Shown in pieces: positions 25,015 to 37,896 of a DNA stretch of 64,000 nucleotides. This DNA is from Platynereis dumerilii (taxonomy: Eukaryota; Annelida; Polychaeta; Phyllodocida; Nereididae), in contig JAPTHN010000044.1 in the NCBI GenBank assembly GCA_026936325.1, forward strand, positions 1,736,001-1,800,000, in the 5' to 3' direction. Position 1 is the first letter of the stretch; each line of letters begins with the position of its first letter. Under the pieces are notes generated by a model that saw only the letters and a list, made by a program, of their open reading frames with translations, ran no database searches and had not been told where the DNA came from. The position numbers and the translations under genes were made by a program.

Positions 25015-25218
25015 TCTCAGTGGTATTGTGAGTTCAATAATGCATCAAATTGTAGAATGTCAGGTCACCCAACAGTTGAAGACCTTGAAGATCCTCTGTC
25101 GGCCCATCAAGAGGCTGACCCCTGCTTTTTATTGCATGCCCATTGTGCAACAAGAACAATAGACAAGTTTATACAATATCTGCTCCAGCACAAAATCAGA
25201 TTTGTAGCTGAAGACTGA
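25015..25218 (+). pseudogene. Possible decayed coding relic with an 'HQEADPCFLLHAHCA' stretch
   Basis: An open stretch ending at 25,218 contains SAHQEADPCFLLHAHCA. This resembles the EADTR.LLHA.HA signature found in a dispersed family of large uncharacterised invertebrate proteins often linked to mobile DNA. That resemblance is from memory and rests on one short block. The stretch lies in the interior of the 21293-26994 element, so it may be what remains of that element's coding region. No upstream or downstream homologous blocks were recognised. Confidence 0.3.
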
Positions 25219-26996
25219 CGTCTTGGGCACAGGTAGATACAAAAATATCAGCCCCATTTCACAAAAGCTAGGCAGCACCCCAGTCCATATGTACAGTACA
25301 ACCCAAAATAAAGTAAGAAAATTTTCTGTCAGAAGTCCTCTGTTTACAAATTGTGACCTCCTTTCTCCTCTCAACCCCAAATCTCCTTACAACTGTCTTT
25401 GACTCCTTACAACAACCTTAGCCCATATACTAAAAACTCTATTAAGACAGCTACCAATGCAATTGCAATTAGCAAAGGGCCACAATATCAAAGAAATCAA
25501 ACACAATCGGGTTGATAGAGTTTGAATATGTGTTGCTTAAATTAGATTTTAATGTAATTTTAAAGGGTAGTTTCAAGTAGGTAAAGATAGGAAGTGATTC
25601 AGGGGTAGCCAAAAGGTGTGAATTCTAAATATGAAATATGACTGATGCCATGGAAACTTTTATGACAGCGCTTCAAGGCAGTAAATCCACAACAGACATC
25701 AACCAATTTTCTTCATAAAGCTGAAATCAAATCAATTTCAAAAGAACCACAGGCCTACTGTGTTCATGAAACCATATTTTAGAAATAGCATATAATTCTA
25801 ATGACCAGCTGTACTAAAACAAGAAGTGACATGAGTTTTGCAAATGCAGAGCCATGACATTGTAGTGGTCAATGGTCATCCTTCCTGGCTTGCTCTTCTC
25901 TGTAAGTTATTATTAGGCCTGAAGGTGATCCATTGATTTCTTAATCAAAATGTTTCATTCTTAATCTTGAAGAACTATATGCAAAATTATGTTAGTTCTT
26001 GACCTTCTTTATCATGAAAAATGCTTTGACACCGCAAGTCGTTTATTTCTCAGATATAAGAGTTTTAAGACTTTTGTGAAGTTTCAAAGTTTTAGTAAGT
26101 AGTGACTTGTTGAACTTCATCAGATAGGCCTACCATATACATATATAAATGTGGGCATATATTTTTAACAGTTGTGGACCAATCTAATGTAGAAATTGTG
26201 GTGATAGCTTACATTGCACAAATTTCTTCGACTAATACTTTTAATTCCGTCCGTAAAACGAAGGAAATCGGAATAAAAATGGCCATAAAAACATGATATC
26301 TTATTAATTAACAATATACACATGGTCACTGTGTTCACCTGTAGTCTCTGTAAACAGGGCATTTACATACCTAGGCAATTCATTTGTTACAAAGAACCTG
26401 AGGATCAAATTTTCTGCTAATCTATGAATATGTGATAAATTCGAAAATAAGGGGGTAGGGTAACTTTTATCACTTTAAAGTCTAATAGCAGAAAAAGCAT
26501 CAATCACAGGGCCATGAATGTGACACCACTGGCAAGCTGAGAATAAGGGGCAGTTTTTGCAGTTTACATCATGTTTATAACTGCATTAGAACTGAAGTGC
26601 TGGAGAGATTTGTAATTATGCCCGGCTGAAAATGAAGTGAATTTTCCATGAAAAATGATTATAAATTCCTTATAAATCACAAAATAAAGAAACTATGTAA
26701 CATTTTTCAGTTTAGTAACATGCAACCAATTATTCTGCACATATCTGAACCAATTTCAGTTTGATCCAGTCACTATTAGGCTCTCAAAACTCAATATTTG
26801 GAATTTTCAATAAATTTTGTCCGTAACTGGACGTATGGCCGCATTACCGGGTTATGCACCACAGCAGATGAGTAAACCCACCCTGGCCATATGCAGGCTG
26901 GGGTACCCTAACATCATCAAGTGTCAAACTAAATCTGCTCAGGGGTGTTTACTGAAACTTTTTCTAAGCCTCTTTTGAGAATTGGCTTCTGGACTA

Positions 26997-27389
26997 TTTG
27001 TACGGAATAATTTCTGTATATTTATTTCAAAATTCAAAAATAGATCAGTATATTTCTTTTTTCTATTTATATTACAGTAAAATCTGCACATTTCTTTTGA
27101 CACTTTTATCATAGGTGCTTCTTCTTCAAAAATTTTAGGTAAGTTGAGAAACACAGAATGGATATATTCCACAAATCAATCATTTTTCCACATCAGAGAG
27201 ATCCTATAATGTTTTTCAGCTGAAGCAGCTTATACAATTGCGCAAACTATCTATAATCTGCCAGGATTAAAATATTTCTCTGCCACTGAGGGTTTTCATT
27301 GTTTCGCCCAGGCAAATTCTCCCAACAATCCCGATAGTGGCCTGTTCTGACAAGAATTTGGTATTTTTAAGTAGGGATGTACAGGGTGT
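26997..27389. other. No recognisable feature
   Basis: AT-rich spacer right of the TA-flanked element. Nothing was recognised. Confidence 0.4.
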
Positions 27390-27571
27390 GCAATAATATT
27401 TAAGTTGTTGTTTATTAGGCCTATCACTTTTCTATCTTGACCCTCCTATGATACCAATACATACTAAATTTATCTAGACTGCTAACTACATTGACATCAT
27501 GACTTGTAATTGGGGTCCCTTGCTACGAAATTTATATTTCATATAGGGACTCCCAATCAACAAATAAAGCT

Positions 27572-27624
<53 letters not shown>

Positions 27625-27645
27625 GTCAATCAATCAATCAATCAT
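27390..27645 (+). mobile_element. LINE 3' end with (AATC)n tail
   Basis: A short 3'-untranslated-like stretch ends with CAACAAATAAAGCT followed by about 16 AATC units. A 3' end running straight into a short tandem repeat is the mark of several non-LTR retrotransposon families (CR1/L2 kin). The element is strongly 5' truncated and has no coding part. Confidence 0.6.
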
Positions 27646-27649
27646 GATG

Positions 27650-30600
27650 ATTACAGGGATCATACTGTATTCAAATTACAGGGAGCACACAATAACTTAA
27701 AGGGAAATGATACAGTTCACAATAGAGTCCCCTAGTGTTAATGAAAATTTGAGAAAATATGCCTTATTATGAGCTATTATGCCACCAAACAAGCTAAAAC
27801 AATTCAGTAAAAACCTTAGAAATTTAAATATAAATCTAATTCTCAACTTGGTTTGGAAATTTTGACATGACCCCCCCAACCCTCCTACCAGACTGTGTAG
27901 GGCGGATGATTCCAGCATCCATGCAAGGCCCAAATGGCTGATGCCCATGAGGCAGGGGGAATCACCCCGACATATCTATGATTGTCCCAGATGTACTTTG
28001 ACCAACCTGAGGCCATAGTTCTACATGACACCCCACTGGTTTTACAGCAAAGTGAGCCAAAAATAATAGCTAATAATTTGCCACATGATAACTTTGTCTC
28101 ATATGTTATAATGTAAGCACTTATGACCTTTTTTTTGTGACGTCAAATGACGCTCAATTCAAGGTATTTGTTCGGTTATGTCGAGACCACAATTTTCACT
28201 CATTAAAGGTGCCGAAATGAGTTTCTACTAAAACCCTACGTAACAGGCGATTAAATAAAAAATTTAATGTGCTCCAGAATCATAAAAGGTCGTAAAATAT
28301 TACCCACTCAAGGAAGTCTAATGGGAATTTACACATCACAAAACATGACACTGTTTGCTCAATTACAAAATAAACAAATTACACTTAAAAGTTTAAAAGA
28401 TTTCCCATTTCAAGTTCTTCCTGTCTATAGAGTAATTAAGTCTTCCTAAAGACAAGTATCTTTATACACACAGTGGGACTTTTTTTCTAGAAGGGAATTT
28501 TCAATGATGATATTTGAAAGTTCAAGCTTCCTGTTGAATGAATATCAGAATAGATTGAAACACACCATTTAATTAATAGACCAAAGTAGCCAAATGCAAA
28601 GTGCCTGAAGTTTGTTCTCTAAAAAAAATTTGTAAAACTAATTCAAATAGATATGTCTGCTCGCAAAATCAGTCTGACTTTGCTGAACACCCTGATAATA
28701 CTTGTACATAATGTTTATGATGTCCATTGTACGTTCTACATTGTAGGCTACACTTTTCATTCAAAAGTTGGAATAACAAGCACATATAATGGCACAGCAT
28801 CGCCCATGCCACATTTGGTTACATTTTGTTGTGTTGATTTTATGTCTGGAATCGTGCAATAAACTGCTACATTTTGTTGCGCTTCAATGAAAGGTCATGA
28901 ACCTGTCTGGTTTTTAACATTGTTTAAGTGAAAAAATTTTGATCAGTGCGAATTTATGTATTTTTAAAACACTGCAGTTATCATTTCTGTCTTGCAAATT
29001 CAAACTTTTTTCCGCTCCAAACACAGTGAAATAATCGACTTTGCATACCCTGCTATTTTCATATAAGGTTTACAAAGCAAAGGAAAAGGTGCATTGAACT
29101 TTTTAACCTTTGGTCAGATGAATGACGTTGTCAAAGTTAATAATTACCAATCAATAAAACATGAAAAATAGCGTAAATATACTAAAAAGTAGCATTTTGG
29201 CTGTGTTCATTGGAGGCCGTCTTGGCTATTGTATTAGGCTTATAGAACATGCATTGTACTGTGTCCCACTACGATGTGAATACACAAGGAAAAATGGCGG
29301 CGCCATTCCAGGCTTGCAGGACCTTGGATATCCTCTGAAGCTGATGATAGTAAATTGAATAATATTTAATTAAACTTGACATACGACCCGTTGTGCTCAT
29401 CTACAATTTCATTAATGCTATATGCATATGAAAATAACTTACAAAATGGGGTGGTTGAGGCCACAGCGATGGGAATTTCACTCCCTCAGAAGAAAACGGG
29501 ACAGAAGCATAATCGCCCTATGCATAGCATGGGCGATAATTAGGATTTTCAAAGACTGAGGACTGCACTATTCTAAAATTGAACATTGGATGAATGGAAT
29601 TGAAAAGATTTGTTCCTCTTTCCTCAGACATTAGAATAAGGTATAGAATACTTGAAAACTCATTTTATGTGGCAAAGCAATATTTGAAACCTTTCTTTGC
29701 GTGGTTTGGAAAAATGTATCAGTTTTATTGAAAAATCACCCAATAAAGCATCATGGCACAACAAGACAGAGAGAACCTAGTGCCATATAAAATTCAATCA
29801 TATGCAAAAAAAAAGCCTACTTAATCTTGATGTATACAACCAAGTAACATCACAATATCATGTTGGAAGTCACACACTCACTCTGAAAAATCCATGTTGG
29901 TTTCTTTGCATTGAAATTTGGTTTTTCAAAAAACCATTTTGAATCTAAAAAACCAATTTTGTTCAGAATTTTTTTAAAGTGCTTAAACCTCAGTCTTCAT
30001 TTGTCTTGACATGAATTCCGTCTACTTGTTTCTTCTTATTTTGACAGATATGGCAGCACTATGGAGATTCTTGAGTGAAAGTCACTTGCACCCGGTTCAG
30101 ATAAGTTGGCTGAACCTCCCTAATACGCACAGAATGGTCTTAAATATCTAAAGTGCTGTCTACGCTAAAGTCAGGTGAAGTTGCCAGTAACGACAAATGC
30201 TAAATTTCCGCAATTTTCCAGATTTCGTCGGAGTGGTGGTTTGCAAGTTTGGGTATTATCACTAACAAATAAAAAGTCTCAACTGAATCGTTTCCTCTCA
30301 CTAGGCACCATTTCTTCTTCAAACAAGAGTAGATATAAGGTACATGTAGCGTAGAGGTTTCCATTCTGAACAACCAGACACCAATTTCCATCATAATGAA
30401 TACAACCAAAACATGCACTACAGTTTGTCTCACCAACATGCAAACTGGTGTTTGGTCTGATAGCTCAGAATCTGAAAGTCTGACTGTAGCAAAACACATA
30501 CTCACGGATAGAATAGCCATTTTGCAATTTGTTTATCACATTTTTGCGATGTTTTGGTGCCGTTTTTGTCCTTTTTTTGGCAGTTTTCTGACAATGGCTG

Positions 30601-30740
30601 TCCATTCAGTCTTGTTTACATTCTTGATGCAACCATAACAATGGTCTAAATAGCCGTGACGTCACAAAAATGCAATGCAGCACCACTCAAGACTTAGTTC
30701 TACTAAAGGTAATGATTTGCATATGCTTGATGAGACAAAC
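27650..30740. other. No firmly supported feature; candidate unique DNA
   Basis: A 3-kb stretch without paired repeats or tandem arrays. Isolated signals only: an ATGGCGGCGCCAT string near 29,293 (YY1-like core), a polypyrimidine tract with AG near 30,048, and an imperfect hairpin around ATCGCCC...GGGCGAT near 29,510. None adds up to a gene. Confidence 0.35.
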
Positions 30741-31181
30741 TGTAAGGGACCATTCAGAATTTATGACTGGGGGTTTTGGCCATGGGGTACTAACTTTTCA
30801 CAGGTGTTTCAAGGGGGGGTAATAATTTTTGCAAGATGTCAAAGGGGGGTAAGAAAATTTTACAAAACATATATGTAATAAAACATGCATACACTCAGTT
30901 TATTCCAACATTTTCACATGCAAAAGTCCGCGAATCTGTGGGTGTGACCATCCAAGTTGCACATCTTGGATATCATATGTGTGTATTTCTTTGCATGCCG
31001 AGGGGGGGGGTGCTAAAAATGTGCATGAAACCTATAGTAGAGCAGCTTCGCGCAAAAAATGGCCAAAATAGTTACGAGCCGGACAAAAGCGTGAAATCTT
31101 CGGCATTTGTACTTTGGGACTTGCCGGACAAGAATTGCCTAAGCTCCAAAAAAACAAACCTAGGGAAATGCATTTAAATTG

Positions 31182-33296
31182 GTTTCCATGGCAACAATTA
31201 CCTATTTCGAAAATCCTTCCCAAAATATGATTAAAGTGATGATATATCAAGGATATTGATGCTATTGCGATATTTTTTTGGCAAAATGAAGGACAATTAA
31301 ATGTTGCACAACACATGATATGAAATATCTTTATTTACCCAGGTGTGTTACCATGGCAACCACAGTTCATATGAAAATGCTCTTAATATCTGCTTCATCA
31401 GATTGAAAGTTTTATATTTCAGTCAAATTTGGGTCTAGAAACCTGATTTTTGTGTCAAATTGTCAGTCATAATATCTTCTGAAGAAATGTAAAAAAGTAA
31501 GGTGACAACTCAGCTTGTCTTGTCACCATGGCAACAGATGTCCAATATTCCAAAGTAACTTTTTGTTACTACGAAAACATGAGCAGTGCTAATAGAGGCA
31601 TACTTATAATTTTTGTCCTCAATCATGCATCAGCTTGAAGCATTGAATGTCAGATATCCTCACGGGGGTTCACATATGGACAATTTTGAAGTGTGTTGTC
31701 ATGGCAACCAAAGATAAACAATTATAATATTTTGTTGTATGTCACACTTTAGGGGGTATTCACAGGAGTTTCAGTGGAACAATTTTTATGAAACTTGGCA
31801 GAAACAAGCACAGTATCTTCAGCATGTATGTAACAGTGTATTTTTGCAGCTTTGTTAACCCCTTTTGACTATGGTGCCATCTACTAGCAAAAAACATGTG
31901 TTTTGGTATATTCTTATAAATCCCTTCATTTCATATTTACACAATAAATGGAAGAATGGATTTTTAACATAAGATCATGATTATGATACCTCCAACCATC
32001 AAAATAAATTGTTTGTCATGCTTAAATCATGAAAGTTAAAGAATATATCACATAACATGAATATAAGAGAGGGGTAAAATGCAGAAATATCAAATGTAGT
32101 AAAACTTAAGTATATTTTTACAAAGTTATCTTCATCAAAAGTAAAAATATTGCATGTTAGAACCCCATTCCCAGTCCATATGGAAAGCATTCAATCAAGC
32201 CATTATTTTAATGTAAATTTTGTTTACAAATATATGGCTGTTGGTTGCTATGGCAACCAAGTTTGAATTTGTCAGATTTTGCTATAATTGGGCAAAAGTC
32301 GTTTTTTTATGGAATATACTTTAACCAACTTTATCAAAAGTGTACAAAAACATTTATTGAAATGACTTTTTTAAGATAAGGGTTAGTAATTTCAGGTCAC
32401 ATGACCAAATAAGGGTGTTGCCATGACAAACATGTTCAAATTTGACATGAATTGAATCATTTTTTCGAGTAAATCGATGTGTAACCCTATTTATCTTTCA
32501 GGAGGAAGCTTGATTTTTACTCTTTAAGAGAGATCTTGATTAGTTCTTTCATGTTGAATAACATTTATGTTGAAATTTGCTTTTATCAGTTGCTATGGCA
32601 ACAGAATTTAATTTGTCAAAATTTCTCATACTGTGATATAAATGGCATTTTATCACTGTTTAGTGAATGTATATATGGTTAAAATGGATGAAACTGAGAA
32701 AATAGTGCTCTGGATTGCAGGTTTTACAATTTTTTGGAAATATTTCATCTAACAGGACTTTTTGTTGAGTAACCAGGCTACAATGGCTGAATTATGAAAT
32801 ATTTTAAGAGCACAATTTTGCTAAGTTTGAATTTTATCCCATTGAAATGTCTTTAAATATAAATGAATATAAATGTATTTAGCTTTGCAAAAACGTCCCT
32901 TTGTCAAGACCTTTAAGCAAAGTATATTTTACATGGAAACCAACTGTTATTTGGTTGCCATGGCAACCCAGCCAAGTTTATCTTTGTGGCAAAAGTATGA
33001 GAATGGTGATTGTTATTGCCACGCACCACTGAAAAATGTTGCATGTTACATGAATTAACTCCAGTCCTATGAGCATATATCATATTGAAAAATGTCATAC
33101 CCATTGGTGTCTGAGGTCACTTGACCTATTAAGAGGGTAAAAACCCCCAAAATAATATGTCATTAGTCAAGAACATGTTTGATTTTTTCCCAAATCAATC
33201 CGAGCTGAGGTTTGTGTGGTAACTCATATCTTCCAAATGCGTGTGGATGCCTGTTAAAATATTGATTAACTTTTATCATAATGTTACCATGACAAC
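31182..33296. promoter_or_regulatory. Array of RFX-type X-box palindromes, left arm (9 sites)
   Basis: GTTGCCATGGCAAC is the palindromic form of the X-box bound by RFX transcription factors (two GTTGCC half-sites, 2-bp gap). The nine sites keep 11-14 of 14 positions while the DNA between them has drifted. Actual binding is inference. Confidence 0.55.
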
Positions 33297-35052
33297 AATG
33301 AAAAAAGAAAATGCATTATGGATACTGATAAGTGAGAAACCTAAATCATTGATTTTTTATCGCATCTCGAAGATGCGTATCTCCCAGAAAAAAAAGTAAA
33401 CTTCAGATCTTAGCTACTTCGGCTTAAAGTAGGATACTTCTTATATTAAAAAAACTATTGAAGGAGCCAATAAAGGGTGGCTCCTCCTAATGTTAGACTA
33501 AATTATTTTGGGTGTTTCTTATGAATAACGTATTTACCACTCACAGCGTCCCTGAATAAAGTTTGGGGTTAAAAAAATTGAACAAATACGCCACTAGCAC
33601 AGTGTTCCAGAAGGCAATCAAGGGAACATTTTAAGACAAAAACAAAAAAATCTGTTGGGAATTCTTTGAGATATGACAATTTTAAAATTTTGGTTTATCA
33701 CATCACAAATTGCATGCTTTAATGATCAATAAAACCTTGTATATGAGTTTGAAAGTGAAGTTAAGTCTATGATATGCTGAGGCCAGTATTCACACATGGT
33801 TTCCAAAGTAATTGTTTCAGAAATTTGATTTTTTAAAGTAAAATTGAATTTTCAGTGTGACAAACAACATCCTTTCGAATTTTAAGATAAATAGACACAA
33901 TAACTTCAGAAAATAAATCCGTTTTTATAAATTTTTCATAATGCTATATGAAACTACAAACTGGCATTTATTGTGACTGTTTAAATCAAAAATTAGCTGT
34001 TTCTGACATTTTTTCAAACTTTCTTGTCGATGCATGTATTGCACTCTATTCAGTTGCCTGTGGAATTTATATAATCGTCTTTTCTCACAGAAAATATTCT
34101 TGATGCAATACCTAAACCCAACATTGATTAAGGTTTGCATAACAACCACATATTTTGTCAGCAGATTCCTTCAATCTCTAAATGGAATTTATAGTTTTTT
34201 TTTGCAAAACTATGAAATTTCTTTGAATAAAAGGTTAAAGCTTGTTCTTTTTAGCAGTTTTTAGGTCACACAAAAGTGAAAACACAAATTCAGTTGTTAT
34301 AAAGACAATTTATACACATTTTAAATATTTATTCTGCATTTTAGTTGATTTATCACCAAACTCTTAGATTTTTCATGATTTCTTAAAAATTTACAAGAGA
34401 GCAAATTAAAAAGCTCACACTGAAACATTAGTGTGTGATAGAACTAGCAGGAATACCACGTACACTGTAAGCAAAAAAAAAAAAATACCACTACCGTATG
34501 ATCGTAATCATGTAAATAGTGAATGAGGATGGGTGTTTTTGTTTGATTTTATGTCTTAAAACACTAGTTTTGCTTATTATTTAGAATCTAGTCATACTAA
34601 ATGTATGTACACACCTTTATGAAAGATTCTTCAGTATGTTATGTCTCTACACAAAGGTAAAATGTCATTTTTGGTATAAACTTAAAACAGGCAGTGTTTA
34701 TCACACACAAATAAGTAAAATTCAAAAACGCAATACATACAAGCTAAAAATGACGATGGGATTTAAAAAAAATGTCTGCCATTGTCCATAGGAGCATTTT
34801 GATACGATTTTGGACCATTTCTAATAGGTTAAGATCTCTTAAAATCATGAATATTATAGTGTGATAAACCAAAATTTAAAAATTGTTATATCTCAAAGAA
34901 TTTCCAACAGATTTTTTTCGTTTTTGTCTTAAAATGTTCCCTTGATTATCTTCTATAACACTGCACTGATGGCGTATTTGTTCAATTTTTTTAACCCCAA
35001 ACTTTATTCAGGGACGCTGTGCACTATAATAGGTCATGTGACCTAAGAAACC

Positions 35053-36018
35053 AATAGGTGTCTTCTTCTTCTGTTACGCTCTTCCGTCTTTCGACATAGC
35101 GCGGCGCACCACAACCTGCCAAATACTTCTATTTTTAGCTAACTGCTCATGATCGAAACATTCATATGTGTAATTATTCCTACCATTACCATTTACAACT
35201 GTAACATTTATACTTAGCTTATCAAGATCTTTGTCCACTAATTTCAGCCAGGTCTGTTTCTGCCCTCCCCTTGGTTTTTGAACATATTTTCTCGCTTCTC
35301 TTAGCGCTCCCTTTGCTGGGGTTTCTTCCGGTAGTCTCAATAAATGTCCATACCACTGTAATCTTCTTTCTTTAACACTCTTACTCCATGGATTTAACTT
35401 GGTTCTTCTGTACAATTCTTCGTTTGATATCCTATCTTGCCATGTTATTTCTAGGATCTTTCGCAGCATTTTTCTTTGAAATACGTCAACGTCATTCTCT
35501 ATTTGTTTAGTCACTGTCCATAACTCGCAGTTGTATAAAAATATACTTTCTACGTGACTACGGAAAAGTCTGATTTTAACCTTTTTCGACACTTTCTTGC
35601 TTTCCAAGATTTTCTTCAACTGGTTGTAAGCAGCTATGGCTAAAATTTTTCTCCTGTTAATGTCATTTCTTGTGTCTAGAAGGCTTCCTAAATATTTGCA
35701 TTTTTTCCAGCTTTCGTCTTCTCCCCTTTTAACTTCATATTCTTCTGTTTTACCATCATTCACTTGTAAATTTTTCTCTTTTAAAATGACTGGGACTGTT
35801 TTTCTGATATCTTCAATTCTTTCTTTATCATTCGTTATCCATGCTGTATCATCTGCATATTGTTGATCAATCATCAATAGTCTACTGCTGTATTTTGTAT
35901 ATCTGTGATCTTCAATGTGTGGTGGTATCATGATTCCTTGCGTTGATTTCAGAGCTTCGGCTAAATATATAATGAAGAAGATTGGACTCAGACAATCACC
36001 CTGTGGTACACAGTATGA
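35053..36018 (-). mobile_element. 5'-truncated LINE inserted in the right arm of foldback 2
   Basis: A minus-strand LINE fragment carrying the second half of a reverse transcriptase and the C-terminal region. Its 3' side (low coordinates) ends in AAGAAGAAGA-like sequence. The left arm reads across the corresponding point (near 33,095) without it, so it inserted after the inverted repeat formed. Confidence 0.8.
35074..36018 (-). pseudogene. LINE reverse transcriptase, C-terminal half (RTE/Jockey-like)
   Basis: The frame is open from about 36,018 down to a stop at 35,074. It starts inside the reverse transcriptase with VPQGDCLSPIFF, the motif before the catalytic site, and goes on to QYADDTAWI with the catalytic YADD box. 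It then runs through CKYLGS, typical of the thumb boundary, to RKMLRKILEITWQDR and RRLQWYGHLLRLPEE, a C-terminal signature of many invertebrate LINEs. The first Met codon in the frame (35,931) is internal and is not a real start. The N-terminal endonuclease and the first RT motifs are missing, so this is a dead 5' truncation although its remaining frame has no stop. Clade assignment between RTE-like and Jockey-like groups is uncertain. Confidence 0.8.
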
Positions 36019-36131
36019 TATGAAATAATGTCAAAAATCAATATTAAAATTCATGTAACATCTATCTTTTCCCACTAGTATACACCTCTACAGTAACTTA
36101 TCGTTCGACCGCAATGAAAAACTTAGGCTGG

Positions 36132-37896
36132 GTTGCCATGGCAACATATAGCAATTGCTTTCCATGTTAATAAACATGGTTTCAAAGACTTGACATAGGG
36201 ACTCATTGTAAAGCAGAATACATTTATATTGATGGACACATAAATGGGATAAAATTCAAACTTAGCAAAATCAATAAGTGAAAAAATCTAACAATTCAGC
36301 CATTGTAGTCTGGTTACCCTAAATTCAGGTCACATGACCTAATAGATTTCCTAAGAATTGTAAAATCTGCATTCCAGAGCACTATTCTTTCGAGTTTCAC
36401 CAAGTGTGCACATGCATAAAAACATTAAAATGCCAATTATATCACAATATAAGAAATGTTGAAAAATTCAAATCTGTTGCCATTAGCAACTGATAAAAGC
36501 AAACTTCAACATGAATATTATTCAATATGAAAGAACTAATCAAGATCTCTCTTAAAGAGTAAAAATCAAGCTTCCTCCTGAAAGATAAATAGGTTTCACA
36601 TCGATTTACTTGAAAAAATGATTCAATTCATGTCAAATTTGAACATGTTTGTCATGGCAACACCCTTATTTGGTCATATGACCTGAAATTACTAACCCTT
36701 ATCTTAAAAAAGACATTTCAATAAATGTTTTTGTACACTTTTGATAAAGTTGGTTAAAGTGTATTCCATAAAAAAACGACTTTTGCCCAATTATAGCAAA
36801 GTCTGACAAATTCAAACTTGGTTGCCATAGCAACCAACAGCCTTATACTTGTAAACAAAATTTACATTAAAATAATGGCTTGATTGAATGCTTTCCATAT
36901 GGACTGGGAATGGGGTTCTAACATGTAATATTTTTACATTTATGGAAGATAACTTCGTAAAAATGTACTTAAATTTTACTACATTTGATATTTCTTCATT
37001 TTACCCCTCTCTTATATTCATGTTATGTGAGATATTCTTTAACTTTCATGATTTAAGCATGACAAACAATTTATTTTGATGGTTGGAGGTATCATAATCA
37101 TGATCTTATGTTAAAAAATCCATTCTTCCATTTATTGTGTAAATATGAAATGAAGGGATTTATAAGAATATACCAAAACACATGTTTTTTTGCAAGTAGA
37201 TGGCACCATAGTCAAAAGGGGTTAACAAAGCTGCAAAAATACACTGTTACATACATACTGAAGATACTGTGCTTGTTTCTGCCAAGTTTCATAAAAATTG
37301 TTCCACTGCAACTCCTGTGAATACCCCCTAAAGTGTGACATACAACAAAATATTATAATTGTTTATCTTTGGTTGCCATGACAACACACTTCAAAATTGT
37401 CCATATGTGAACCCCCGTGAGGATATCTGACATTCAATGCCTCAAGCTGATGCATGATTGAAGACAAAAATTGTAAGTATGCCTCTATTAGCACTGCTCA
37501 TGTTTTCATAGTAACAAAAAGTTACTTTGGAATATTGGATATCTGTTGCCATGGTGACAAGACAAACTGAGTTATCACCTTACTTTCTTACATTTCTTCA
37601 GAAGGTATTATGACTGACAATTTGACACAAAAATCATTTTTCTAGACCCAAATTTGACTGAAATATAAAACTTTCAATCTGATGAAGCAGATATTAAGAG
37701 CATTTTCATATGAACTGTGGTTGCCATGGTAACACACCTGGGTAAATAAAGATATTTCATATCATGTGTTATGCAACATTTAATTGTCCTTCATTCGCCA
37801 AAAAATATCGCAATAGCATCAATATCCTTGATATAGCATCACTTTAATCATATTTTGGGAAGGATTTTCGAAATAGGTACTTGTTGCCATGGAAAC
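36132..37896. promoter_or_regulatory. Array of RFX-type X-box palindromes, right arm (8 sites)
   Basis: Starts are 36132, 36476, 36648, 36821, 37372, 37545, 37720 and 37883; steps are 344, 172, 173, 551, 173, 175 and 163. The order of steps mirrors the left arm. The partner of the 33283 site lies in the part missing from this arm. Confidence 0.55.

Larger units (their letters stand above)
21293..26994. mobile_element. TA-flanked element with about 0.7-kb inverted arms, 5.7 kb
   Basis: The outer ends GTCCAGAAGCCAA and TTGGCTTCTGGAC are flanked by TA at 21291-21292 and 26995-26996. After a short unmatched step the arms pair from CAGTAAACACCCCTGAGCAG inward to about 22,020 and 26,250, with few differences over long stretches. 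The interior of about 4.2 kb has no frame that reads as an intact transposase and holds a hAT-like insertion. A peptide near 25.1 kb may be a coding relic. Confidence 0.75.

Noticed and set aside
29293-29340. ATGGCGGCGCCAT as a first exon or core promoter
   Set aside because: The frame closes after about 14 codons and no other promoter signs were seen.
30020-30150. Splice-acceptor-like TTTCTTCTTATTTTGACAG followed by a possible exon
   Set aside because: The downstream frame stops within about 33 codons and has no donor or homology; an isolated acceptor-like tract is common by chance.
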